DNA of 64,000 nt from Hydrogenophaga sp. (GTDB taxonomy: Bacteria > Pseudomonadota > Gammaproteobacteria > Burkholderiales > Burkholderiaceae_C), in NCBI GenBank assembly GCA_018993155.1, contig JAGKSX010000004.1:1-64000 (forward strand). Direction: 5' to 3'. Every line of letters begins with the position of its first letter. The stretch's first letter is position 1. Positions 17,901-25,213 of this stretch are shown here, piece after piece. Both the position numbers and the translations under genes were made by a program. The notes under the pieces were generated by a model. That model had not been told where the DNA came from. It ran no database searches and saw only the letters and a program-made list of their open reading frames with translations.

Positions 17901-18696
17901 CCACGGCGAAGCTGGTGGCGTTGAGCACCACGCCCACGCCACGCTCGGCGGCCAGGGCCTGCAGCTCGGCCAGGCTCTCGGGGTTTTTCAGGGAGTCCAC
18001 CGCCACCGCGAGGGCGTTGAGCCCTTCCTCGGCCAGGGCGGCGAGCAGGGCGTCGAACACGGCGGTGTTGCCGGCCTGCAGGTGCGCGCGGTAGAACACC
18101 AGCAGCGCCACCGGCGCGCCATCGATCCAGGGCGCGGCGGCCTGCGGCGTGTAGGGCATCACCGGCGGCAGGGGCCGGGGCGGCGGTGGCTTCGGGCCCC
18201 GGCCAAAGGCCGCGTGGCCGATGAGCGAGAAGAAGGCCAGCGCGTTCTCGCGCCCGCCTTCGCGCAGGCAGCGCCAGAGCCGGTCGCAGTCCTCGGGCGC
18301 GGCGGTGCTGCGCATCAGCAGCTGCGGGTCCTGCGCGTTGTCGCCCGAGAACAGGGCCAGCCACTGGCCGTGTTTCGCCGCCAGCGAGACCGCCTGCTCC
18401 ACCACGTAGGCCCAGTCGCTCGGCGCGCCCAGGTGGTCGATGACGACCACGCGCGCGTGGCGCAGCACGTCGTCCACGTACAGGTCGGTGGACGCGGGCT
18501 GGCGCAGCCACATCAGGTTGCACAGCCGCACGCTGGGGAAATCGCTGCCCAGGCCCGCGGCGGCGTCGGCCAGCAGCGAGAGCGTGGTATCGGCGGCGCT
18601 GAGCACCACGATGTCGCCGGGGGTCTGCTCCACGCGCACGATGCCCTGCCCGCCGTCTTCGACGTGGCCGCCCGGGCGTGTGGACAGGAGGTGCAT
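14911..18696 (-). CDS. cobN: Cobaltochelatase large subunit CobN
   Basis: 1261 residues, the usual CobN length. It binds hydrogenobyrinic acid a,c-diamide and cobalt and, with an AAA+/VWA partner complex, inserts the metal. The family blocks VGKHGNLEWLPGKSVAL, PFIVNDPGEGSQAKRR, GYLAFYFWLR, FYSVDTRAVPT, and SVWGTSTMRTGGEDI are present in order. The N terminus (MHLLSTRPGGHVEDG) lies one base after the cobW stop. Because the partner genes are of Mg-chelatase I/D type, the enzyme is probably a mixed CobN-ChlI-ChlD chelatase. The start at 18696 follows ACAGGAGGTGC, a strong ribosome site. Confidence 0.97.
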   Translation of the reverse strand: MHLLSTRPGGHVEDGGQGIVRVEQTPGDIVVLSAADTTLSLLADAAAGLGSDFPSVRLCNLMWLRQPASTDLYVDDVLRHARVVVIDHLGAPSDWAYVVEQAVSLAAKHGQWLALFSGDNAQDPQLLMRSTAAPEDCDRLWRCLREGGRENALAFFSLIGHAAFGRGPKPPPPRPLPPVMPYTPQAAAPWIDGAPVALLVFYRAHLQAGNTAVFDALLAALAEEGLNALAVAVDSLKNPESLAELQALAAERGVGVVLNATSFAVASLDGDSTEAVALAGDAPVLQLITAGCSQEQWAADPHGLAPRDLAMQVVLPEVDGRIGTRAISFKGLAWRCERTEVDVVRYQPEPERIRFVAELARRWCALRDKPPADKRLALILANYPNDDARLANGVGLDTPASTALILRALRDAGYSTGELPADGDALMACLVQGVTNDTDANHHRPAGQSLAMADYLRDFQALPPESQAAVNALWGAPEQDPMQRGGRFMVPGLRLGQVFVGIQPARGRDLDLVASYHDADLVPTHGYLAFYFWLRRAFAVDAVAHVGKHGNLEWLPGKSVALGAACWPDVLLGPLPHLYPFIVNDPGEGSQAKRRTQAVIIDHLMPALTRAETYGPLQELERQMDEFYEALALDPRRARLLREGILAQVLKHQLHRELGFQPPADEAQREQLLAKLDAYLCEIKESQIRDGLHILGRSPQGRQRTDTLVALARFPGGQAAGQGSLLVALANDLGLDGFDPLSPEWAEAWNGPRPEALQAMGDEPWRHAGHTRERLEWLAAALVDKHLGADGTLLDAQAWPHTAPVIHRMRETLAPRLDACGPNETSQLLRGLAGRFVPAGPSGAPSRGRPDVLPTGRNFYSVDTRAVPTPTAYAMGALAADRVIERHLQDHGSFPTAVGLSVWGTSTMRTGGEDIGQAFALLGVRPKWAPGSHRVVDIEVLPMAIKNRPRIDVTLRVSGFFRDAFPNVIDLFDTAVRAVAAISQDDEPDEVNPIRARVQREAAEAMAAGAADEDAQRRATWRVFGPPPGGYGAGLQELIDSRRWSGNADLAQAYLRAGAFAYGQDGHGTAAREAFEQRLARVDAVLHNQDNREHDILDSDDYYQFQGGMASAVQHLSGASAALYHGDFSTPGAPRVRTLGEEVARVVRSRAVNPKWIDGVKRHGYKGAFEIAATVDYLFAFDATTGVVGDHQYALVAEAYLHDDATRAFLQQHNPLALRGIGERLLEAMQRGLWAEPGEHRERIEQHLLALEHALEEGPLK

Positions 18697-18697
18697 G

Positions 18698-19762
18698 TCA
18701 GGCCACGCTGGTGTCGGTGCTCAGGGCCGACTGGAGTTCGTTCTGCAGCGTGTCGCGGTCGAGGTGGTCGCCGATGAACACCAGCCGCGTCGCGCGCGCG
18801 TCGTCGGCGCGCCAGGGCCGGTCGAAGTGGCTGTCGAAGCGCTGGCCCACGCCCTGCACCACCAGGCGCATGGCCGCGCCGGGCAGGGCCACGAAGCCCT
18901 TGACGCGGTAGATCTCGTGGCGCTGCACCAGGGCCACGAGCGCGTCCAGCAGGCGCTGGCGGTCTGCCACCTCCAGCGTGAGCGAGACCGAGTCGAACTC
19001 GTCGTGGTCGTGGTCCTCTTCCTCGTCGTGGTGGGTCTTGCGCTGGTCGATCACGTCTTCCACCGCGCGCTCCAGACCGAGCAGCACGCCCAGGTCCAGC
19101 TTGCCGTGCTGCGCATGCACCAGCTTCACGCCGGCCGGCGTCTCGGCGCGGATGATGGCCTCCACCTCGGCCAGCGTGGCGGCGTCCAGGCCATCGGTCT
19201 TGTGCACCACCACCAGATCGGCGGTGGCCAGTTGGTCCTCGAACAGCTCGGCCAGCGGCGAGTCGTGGTCCAGGTTCTCGTCGGCGCGGCGCTGCGCGTC
19301 CACCGCCACCGGGTCTTCGGCGAAGCGGCCGGCGGCCACGGCCGGGGCGTCCACCACGGTCACCACGGCGTCCACCGTGAAGGCGTTGCGCAGCGCGGGC
19401 CACTGGAAGGCCTGCACCAGCGGCTTGGGCAAGGCGAGGCCGGAGGTTTCGATGACCAGGTGGTCGATCTGGTCGCGGCGCGCGGCGAGCTGCTCCATCA
19501 CGGGCGCGAACTCTTCCTGCACCGTGCAGCACAGGCAACCGTTGGCGAGCTCGAACAGCTGGCCGTTCTCTTCGCCGTTCTCGTCGCAGCCGATGCCGCA
19601 GCCGCGCAGCAGCTCGCCGTCGATGCCGAGTTCGCCGAACTCGTTGACGATGACGGCGATGCGCCGGCCCTGCGCGTTCGTGAGCAGGTGGCGCAGCAGC
19701 GTGGTCTTGCCGGCACCGAGGAAGCCGGTGACGATGGTGGCGGGGATCTTGCGGGTTTGCAT
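18698..19762 (-). CDS. cobW: CobW GTPase metallochaperone
   Basis: 354-residue COG0523 G3E GTPase. The P-loop GFLGAGKTT is at residues 12-20, the metal-binding CxCC motif reads GCLCCT, and HKTDGLD is the guanine-specificity loop. A His/acid-rich segment (HHDEEEDHDHDEFD) precedes the CobW C-terminal domain and probably binds cobalt. The start MQTRKIPATIVTG follows AGGAG with seven bases spacing. CobW is thought to deliver Co(II) to CobN, the next gene. Confidence 0.94.
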   Translation of the reverse strand: MQTRKIPATIVTGFLGAGKTTLLRHLLTNAQGRRIAVIVNEFGELGIDGELLRGCGIGCDENGEENGQLFELANGCLCCTVQEEFAPVMEQLAARRDQIDHLVIETSGLALPKPLVQAFQWPALRNAFTVDAVVTVVDAPAVAAGRFAEDPVAVDAQRRADENLDHDSPLAELFEDQLATADLVVVHKTDGLDAATLAEVEAIIRAETPAGVKLVHAQHGKLDLGVLLGLERAVEDVIDQRKTHHDEEEDHDHDEFDSVSLTLEVADRQRLLDALVALVQRHEIYRVKGFVALPGAAMRLVVQGVGQRFDSHFDRPWRADDARATRLVFIGDHLDRDTLQNELQSALSTDTSVA

Positions 19763-19776
19763 CAGGGGTCTCCTAT

Positions 19777-20610
19777 TCAGGGGCGAGGGGGCAAGGCGAG
19801 CAGGCAATCGACCAGCATCTGCGCGGCCTCGCCCAGGCGGGGACCGGGGCGCGAGAGCAGGTCCATTCGGTCGGCGTCGAGCTGGCAGACCTGCTGGCGG
19901 CGCAGCGCCTGCAGGCCGGCCCAGCCGGGGCGCTCGGTCATGCCCGAGAGCGTGGACTGGGGGCCGATGATCAGATCGGGCGAGCGGCGCACCACCATCT
20001 CGGGGTTGACGCGCGGGAACAGGCCGGCGTCGCCGCTCACGATGTTGACGAGGCCGAGCCGCGCCACGGTTTCGCCGATGAAGCTTTTGGCGCTGGCGGC
20101 GGTGGGACCGATGCCGACCTCCACATACACCGTGCGGCCGCGCAGGGACGCCGGCACGCGGCGCGCGGCGGCGTCGAGCTCCTGGTCGATGCGCCGCACC
20201 AGTTCGAGGGCGCGCGCCGTCTCGCCCAGCGACTGGCCGAGCGCGAGCAGCATGCGCTTGAGGTCGGCGTGGGTGCGCGCGTCGAAGGTCTGCACCGGCA
20301 CGCCGAGTTCGGTCAGGCGCTCACCGGCGCGGCTGCGCGGCCCGAGCAGCACCATGTCGGGCCGCAGCGCCACGATGTGTTCGATCTGCGCATCGGCCAG
20401 GCCGCCGACCTTGGGCAGCTTGGACACGCTGCCCGGCCAGCTGGAATGGCGGTCGGTGCCGACCAGTTCGGCGCAGTGACCGAGCGCGCACACGGCCTCG
20501 GTGAGCGAGGGCGACAGCGTGACGATGCGGTGCTGCGCGAGCGCCGGCACGGCCATGCCGCCGAGCAGCCCCAGCATCGCCAGCGTTGGCACGGGCAGCA
20601 TGGCGCCCAT
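19777..20610 (-). CDS. BtuF-like periplasmic corrinoid/metal-complex binding protein (paralog 2)
   Basis: 277 residues with a signal peptide (hydrophobic core LAMLGLLGGMAVPALA, cleavage after about ALAQ). The PF01497 helical-backbone fold is shown by RIVTLSPSLTEAVCALG, LVGTDRHSSWP and LPKVGGLADAQIEHIVALRPD. It is close in pattern to the BtuF at 22964-23848 (SLTE..CALGHC versus SLTE..CELGQC) and probably arose by duplication. The start shares one base with the cobO stop (TGATG). A different corrinoid or a spare receptor for BtuCD are both plausible. Confidence 0.88.
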   Translation of the reverse strand: MGAMLPVPTLAMLGLLGGMAVPALAQHRIVTLSPSLTEAVCALGHCAELVGTDRHSSWPGSVSKLPKVGGLADAQIEHIVALRPDMVLLGPRSRAGERLTELGVPVQTFDARTHADLKRMLLALGQSLGETARALELVRRIDQELDAAARRVPASLRGRTVYVEVGIGPTAASAKSFIGETVARLGLVNIVSGDAGLFPRVNPEMVVRRSPDLIIGPQSTLSGMTERPGWAGLQALRRQQVCQLDADRMDLLSRPGPRLGEAAQMLVDCLLALPPRP

Positions 20611-21179
20611 CAGTCTTCAATGCCTCGCTGTGCGGGAACGCCGGCCTTGAAGTGGTGCTTGATCAGCGTCATCTCGGTCACCGTGTCGGCCAGCTCGATG
20701 AGTTCGGCCGGCGCCCCGCGCCCGGTGAGCACCACGTGGACGTGCGGCGGTCGCTCGCGCAGGCAGGTCAGCACCGCCTCCAGCGGCACCCAGCCGTAGC
20801 GCAGCGGGTACATGATTTCGTCCAGCACCACCATGAAGTGTTCACCCGCGCGGATGGTGGCCTCGGCCTTGGCCCAACCGTCGAGCGCGAGTTCGGCCGA
20901 GTGGTCCAGGTCGCGGCTCTTCCAGCTGAAGCCGTCGCCCAGGCCTTCGATGGGAATGCCCAGCTGTTCGAACAGGCGGTGCTCGCCGAAGCGCGCCGAG
21001 GGCACCTTCATGAACTGGTAGACCTTGACCGCCTTGCCCCGGCCATGGGCGCGCAGCGCCAGGCCGAAGGCGGCCGTGCTCTTGCCTTTGCCGGTGCCGG
21101 TGTGGACGAGCACCAGGCCGCGCCGTTCACCTTGGGGTTTGGGGGTGTCGCGCAGGACGGGAGGGGCTTCGATCTGCAT
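20610..21179 (-). CDS. cobO: Cob(I)yrinic acid a,c-diamide adenosyltransferase
   Basis: 189-residue CobA/BtuR-type ATP:corrinoid adenosyltransferase. The phosphate loop GTGKGKSTAAFG, KVYQFMK, WKSRD, VVLDEIMYPLRYG and LTGRGAPAELIELADTVTEM are the family's conserved blocks, and the C-terminal KHHFKAGVPAQRGIE is typical. It adds the 5'-deoxyadenosyl group to Co(I) corrinoids made by CobN/CobB or taken up through BtuBCDF. It lies 25 bases after btuD. Confidence 0.96.
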   Translation of the reverse strand: MQIEAPPVLRDTPKPQGERRGLVLVHTGTGKGKSTAAFGLALRAHGRGKAVKVYQFMKVPSARFGEHRLFEQLGIPIEGLGDGFSWKSRDLDHSAELALDGWAKAEATIRAGEHFMVVLDEIMYPLRYGWVPLEAVLTCLRERPPHVHVVLTGRGAPAELIELADTVTEMTLIKHHFKAGVPAQRGIED

Positions 21180-21204
21180 GGTGCGGGCTCCGTGAAAAAG
21201 AGGG

Positions 21205-21966
21205 TCAGCGGGGCAAGGCGACCCACTGGTCGCCCAGCGGGTGGATCGCGATGCGGTGGTCAAAGACCTGTTCGAGGGCCTGGTGGGTGGCCGCGTCGTC
21301 ACAGGCGCCCTGGTGGTGCACGCGGCCCTGGGCCATCACCACCATCTGGTCGGCGTGCAGGGCCATGCCGATTTCGTGCAGCACGCTGACGACGGTCTTG
21401 CCCTGCGCCACCAGCTCGCGCACCAGCAGCAGCCAGTCGGCCTGGTGCGGTGGGTCGAGGTTGGCCAGCGGTTCGTCCATCAGCATCACCTCGGCCTGCA
21501 CCGCGAGCAGGCGCGCCAGCAGCACGCGCTGGCGTTCGCCGCCGGAGAGCGCGCCCAGCGGGCGCTCGCGCCAGTCCCAGGCCTGGGTGGCGCGCAGGGC
21601 CTGCTCGACCGCGGCGCGGTCGGCCTCGGACGGCGGGGCCAGCCAGGGCTGGTGCGGCAGGCGGCCAAGCATGGCCACGTCCCACACGCTGAGGTCGTCG
21701 GCACCCTGCTCGCCCTGCCCGAGCCAGGCCAAGCGGCGCGCGCGCTCGCGGCCACGCCATTGCATCAGCGGGCGGTCCAGCAATTGCACCTCGCCGCTGT
21801 GCGGCAGCAGGCCGGCGAGGGTCTTCAAGAGGGTGGACTTGCCCGCGCCGTTGGGGCCGACCACGCTGGTCCAGCGCGCGGCGGGCAGGCTCACCTCGAT
21901 GCCGTGCAGCACCGGCGTGCCGCCCAGCGCCACGCCGATGTTCCGGGCCTGCAGTGCGACCGTCAC
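21205..21966 (-). CDS. btuD: Cobalamin ABC importer ATP-binding protein
   Basis: 253-residue ABC ATPase. Walker A is GPNGAGKST, the signature is LSGGERQRVLLARLL, Walker B is VMLMDEPLANLD and the H-loop His follows in VLHEIGMALH. A GTG start at 21966 is chosen: it overlaps the btuC stop (GTGA) and has GGGAGG six bases upstream; no in-frame ATG gives a complete N-terminal strand. It powers the BtuC permease encoded immediately upstream. Confidence 0.93.
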   Translation of the reverse strand: MTVALQARNIGVALGGTPVLHGIEVSLPAARWTSVVGPNGAGKSTLLKTLAGLLPHSGEVQLLDRPLMQWRGRERARRLAWLGQGEQGADDLSVWDVAMLGRLPHQPWLAPPSEADRAAVEQALRATQAWDWRERPLGALSGGERQRVLLARLLAVQAEVMLMDEPLANLDPPHQADWLLLVRELVAQGKTVVSVLHEIGMALHADQMVVMAQGRVHHQGACDDAATHQALEQVFDHRIAIHPLGDQWVALPR

Positions 21967-22967
21967 AAGCCACCTCCCGGCCGGCGGCGCCGGTGCATCA
22001 GCCACAAGAGGTAGCTGCCGCCCAGCACGGCGGTGAGCACACCCACCGGCAGCTCCTGCGGCGCGATGATCCAGCGCGCGAGCACGTCGGCGGCCATCAG
22101 CAGCAGGCCGCCCATCAAGGCGCTCAGCACGATCAGGCGGCCGTGCGTGGTCTTCACGATGGAGCGCACCAGGTGCGGCGAGGCCAGACCCACGAAGGCG
22201 ATCAGGCCGGTCTGCGCCACGGCCGCACCGGTGGCCAGCGCCAGCACCGCCACCAGCACGGCGCGCACGGCCACCAGCGGCAGGCCCAGGCTGATCGCGG
22301 TGGCTTCGCCCAGCGCCAGGCCGTCGAGCACGCGGCCGAGCGAGGCGGCCACCAGCAGCGCGGCCAGCCCCATCGCGGCCATCACGCCGCAGGCGGCCCA
22401 GCCCACGAAACCGGTGCTGCCCAGCATGAAGCCCTGCATGGCCTGCAGGGTGTCGGGCGAGGCGATGGTGACGAGGTCGCGCGCGGCGCCCAGCACCACG
22501 CCCACGATCACGCCGGCCAGCAGCAGGCGCAGGGTGTGCTGCACGCCCTTGGCGAGCATGAGCGTGAGCACCACACCGACCACCGCACCGGTGAAGGCCG
22601 CGCCGGTCAGGCCCAGGCGCACGGCCCATTGGGTGGCGAAGGGGGTGGTGCCGAACAGGGCCAGCGCCAGGGCCACGCCGAGCGCCGCGCCCGAGGCGCT
22701 GCCCAGCAGATAGGGGTCGGCCAGCGGGTTGCGGAACAGGCCTTGCGCGACCGCGCCGGCCAGGCCGAGCAGGCCGCCGGCCACCCAGGCACCGAGCGTG
22801 CGCGGCAGGCGGATGTCCCACAGGATCTGCCAGGCCACCGGGTCGTGCCGTGCGTGCAGCACGCTGTCGAAGCCGGTGCTGCCCACGCCCGCGCCCAGCA
22901 GCAGCACCGCCACGGCCGCGATCAGCAGTGCGCTGCCGAGCCAGAGGCTGTGGCGGGCGCCGCTCAC
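21963..22967 (-). CDS. btuC: Cobalamin ABC importer permease (FecCD family)
   Basis: 334 residues with about ten hydrophobic segments. RLPRTLGAWVAGGLLGLAGA followed by QGLFRNPLADPYLLG is the FecCD/BtuC family signature, and GLASPHLVRSIVKTTHGR matches the coupling-helix region. The start is GTG at 22967, overlapping the btuF stop as GTGA and preceded by AAGGG at six bases. Gene order btuF-btuC-btuD is the complete importer. Confidence 0.93.
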   Translation of the reverse strand: MSGARHSLWLGSALLIAAVAVLLLGAGVGSTGFDSVLHARHDPVAWQILWDIRLPRTLGAWVAGGLLGLAGAVAQGLFRNPLADPYLLGSASGAALGVALALALFGTTPFATQWAVRLGLTGAAFTGAVVGVVLTLMLAKGVQHTLRLLLAGVIVGVVLGAARDLVTIASPDTLQAMQGFMLGSTGFVGWAACGVMAAMGLAALLVAASLGRVLDGLALGEATAISLGLPLVAVRAVLVAVLALATGAAVAQTGLIAFVGLASPHLVRSIVKTTHGRLIVLSALMGGLLLMAADVLARWIIAPQELPVGVLTAVLGGSYLLWLMHRRRRPGGGL

Positions 22968-23848
22968 TTCAAGCCCTTTTCGGTGATGCAGCGCGCCATG
23001 AGGCGCGCGGCCTCGGCCATGCGCGGGCCCGGGCGCACCAGCACGTCGGACTCCTCGGCCGTGAAGACGCAGAGGCGGCGCTCGCGCAGCGCACGGATGC
23101 CGCGCCAGCCCGGCCGGGTTTCCAGGCCCTGGACGTTGCGCGAGCCGATCATGATGAGGTCGGGGTTGGCGCGCACCACGTACTCGGGGTTGACGCGCGG
23201 GAACGGCCCCAGCCCGGGCGCAACGATGTTCTGCACGCCCAGGCGCGCCATCATCTCGCCGATGAAGGAGCCGGTGCCGGCGGCGTAGCCCCCGGCACTC
23301 ACCTCGTAGTACACACGCAGCTGGCGCGCGCCCGGCGGCAGCGACTGCGCCACCGCCGACACGCCGGCGTCGATCGCGCGCCAGATGCGCTGCGCATCGG
23401 GCACTTCCAGCAGCTGGCCCAGCTTGCCCATCACGCGCTGCGCGTCGGCCGAGCTTCGGGGCTCCATCGCCAGCACCTTCACGCCCAGCGACTCCAGCCG
23501 CTGCACGCCGCGCGACGAGGTGGCCATGAGCACCACGTCGGGCTTGAGGGCCACGATGGCCTCGATGTTGGGGTCGATGCCGCCTCCCACTTGCGGCAGG
23601 TTGCGCACGCTGGCCGGGTAGTTGGAATAGCGGTCCACCCCCACGAGGCGGTGGCACTGGCCCAGCTCGCACACGGTTTCCGTGAGCGAGGGCAACACGG
23701 AGACGATGCGCTGGGGCGATTGGGCCAGCGTCACCGTCACGCCCCGGTCGTCGGTCAGGGTCACATCGGCCGCGTGCGCCGCGCCACCGATCAGGCAGCC
23801 CAGGGCCAGAATGCGCCAGAAACGAAGGGACATGGATCGGACTTTCAT
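22964..23848 (-). CDS. btuF: Cobalamin ABC importer periplasmic binding protein
   Basis: 294 residues with a signal peptide (FWRILALGCLIGGAAHA, cleavage near residue 26). VTLTDDRGVTVTLAQSPQRIVSVLPSLTE... is the standard opening of BtuF-type receptors; the Trp and acidic residues that contact the permease occur later in RPGWRGIRALRE. It is fused by overlaps to cobU upstream (ATGA at 23845-23848) and to btuC downstream. The start MKVRSMSLRF is chosen for that overlap; MSLRF at 23833 is an alternative. Confidence 0.92.
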   Translation of the reverse strand: MKVRSMSLRFWRILALGCLIGGAAHAADVTLTDDRGVTVTLAQSPQRIVSVLPSLTETVCELGQCHRLVGVDRYSNYPASVRNLPQVGGGIDPNIEAIVALKPDVVLMATSSRGVQRLESLGVKVLAMEPRSSADAQRVMGKLGQLLEVPDAQRIWRAIDAGVSAVAQSLPPGARQLRVYYEVSAGGYAAGTGSFIGEMMARLGVQNIVAPGLGPFPRVNPEYVVRANPDLIMIGSRNVQGLETRPGWRGIRALRERRLCVFTAEESDVLVRPGPRMAEAARLMARCITEKGLK

Positions 23849-24399
23849 TTCAGGGTCAGCGGCAGGCCCGCCGCCATCAGCGTGACGCGCTCGCAGGCGG
23901 CGGCCACGGCCTGGTTCAGGCCGCCAAGCGCGTCCACGAAGGCGCGCACCTCGCGGCCCATGGGGATCACGCCCAGGCCGATCTCGTTGCCCACCAGCAC
24001 CACCGGGCCGCGCGCGGCGCCAATGGCCTGGCACAGGCTGCGCGTCGGCTCGCCGGGATCGGCCGCCGCGCCTTCGGCGGGCATCAGCAGGTTGGTCAGC
24101 CACAGCGTGAGGCAGTCCACCACCACCAGGGTGTGCGGCGCGCTGTGTTCGCGCAGGGCCTCGGCCAGGGCCCGCGACTCTTCCACCGTGGCCATGCCGG
24201 GCACGCGCTCGGCACGGTCGCGCTGGTGGCGCGCGATGCGCTCGCGCATCTCGTCGTCCCAGGGCTGGCCGGTGGCGATCATCACCGCGCGGTGATCGGG
24301 ACTTTGCGCCAGCCACTGGCGCGCGAGCAGTTCCGCGCGGCGCGACTTGCCGCTGCGCTGGCCGCCCAGAATGAACTCGCTGCGGGCGATCTCAACCAT
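23845..24399 (-). CDS. cobU: Adenosylcobinamide kinase / guanylyltransferase
   Basis: 184 residues, bifunctional CobU/CobP. The P-loop GGQRSGKS lies at residues 12-19; ARHQRDRAERVP carries the active-site His that receives GMP, and VVVDCLTLWLTNLL and VGNEIGLGVIPMGREVRAF are strongly conserved. It phosphorylates adenosylcobinamide and converts it to the GDP form used by CobS. It overlaps the upstream gene by eight bases. Confidence 0.95.
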   Translation of the reverse strand: MVEIARSEFILGGQRSGKSRRAELLARQWLAQSPDHRAVMIATGQPWDDEMRERIARHQRDRAERVPGMATVEESRALAEALREHSAPHTLVVVDCLTLWLTNLLMPAEGAAADPGEPTRSLCQAIGAARGPVVLVGNEIGLGVIPMGREVRAFVDALGGLNQAVAAACERVTLMAAGLPLTLK

Positions 24400-25213
24400 G
24401 CTGCGCCATCCATTCGGTGACGATGCGGTGCAGCTGCGCCACGCCGTCGGTGAGCGCAGCCGGCCCGGGCTGCAGGATGTCGGCCGACTTGATCTCGAAC
24501 AGCTGGCCGTGCTTCACCGCACTCACGTCCTGCCAACCGGCGCGCGCGGCCACCTTCTCGGGTCGGAATTTCTTGCCGCACCAGGAGCCGATCACGATGT
24601 CGGGGTTGCGGCGCACGATCTCGGCGCCGTCGGCAATGATGCGGTCCTTGCCCAGCGGCATGCGCGCGAGTTCGGGGAACACGTCGTCGCCCCCCGCGAT
24701 GCCCATCAGCTCGGAGACCCAGCGGATGCCGCTGATGTGCGGCTCGTCCCACTCCTCGAAGAACACGCGCGGGCGGCGTTTGCCGCCGGCTTGCAGGGTT
24801 TGCACGGCGGCGCGCAAGCCGTCGAGCCGGGCCCGCGTGGCCTCGATCCAGGCCAGCCCTTCGTCGGCACAACCCACGATCGCCGCCACCTGGTACAGCA
24901 TGGACAAAATCTCGTCCACGCTGCGCTGGTTGAACACCGTCACCTGCACGCCCGCGCGGATGAGTTCGGCCGCGATGTCGGCCTGCAGGTCGGAGAAGCC
25001 GAACACGCAGTCGGGTTGCAGCGCGAGGATCTTGTCGATCTTCGCGTTCAGGAAGGCGCTGACCTTGGGCTTCTCGTCGCGCGCGCGGCGCGGGCGCACG
25101 GTGTAGCCGGAGATGCCGACGATGCGGTGCTCCTGCCCGAGCAGGTACAGCCACTCGGTGGTTTCTTCGGTCAGGCAGACGATGCGCTGCGGGCCGAGGG
25201 ATGCCGTGTTCAT
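24392..25213 (-). CDS. Cytoplasmic BtuF-like cobalamin-binding protein without signal peptide
   Basis: 273 residues of the PF01497 receptor fold: RIVCLTEETTEWLYLLGQEHRIVGISGYTVRP, KIDKILALQPDCVFGFSDLQ, and a C-terminal block GWQDVSAVKHGQLFEIKSADILQPGPAA. Unlike the two other BtuF-like proteins in the window it starts directly with MNTASLGPQRIV and has no hydrophobic leader. The ATGA overlap with cobB fixes the start at 25213, so a missed signal peptide is unlikely. This subfamily is often found in B12 loci; it may buffer corrinoids in the cytoplasm, but its role is not established. Confidence 0.85.
   Translation of the reverse strand: MNTASLGPQRIVCLTEETTEWLYLLGQEHRIVGISGYTVRPRRARDEKPKVSAFLNAKIDKILALQPDCVFGFSDLQADIAAELIRAGVQVTVFNQRSVDEILSMLYQVAAIVGCADEGLAWIEATRARLDGLRAAVQTLQAGGKRRPRVFFEEWDEPHISGIRWVSELMGIAGGDDVFPELARMPLGKDRIIADGAEIVRRNPDIVIGSWCGKKFRPEKVAARAGWQDVSAVKHGQLFEIKSADILQPGPAALTDGVAQLHRIVTEWMAQHG

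Noticed and set aside
14938-18777. 1279-codon plus-strand open frame opposite cobN and cobW
   Set aside because: Antisense shadow of high-GC coding: Gln/His/Ala/Val-rich composition with no domain motif, while the minus strand encodes clear CobN.
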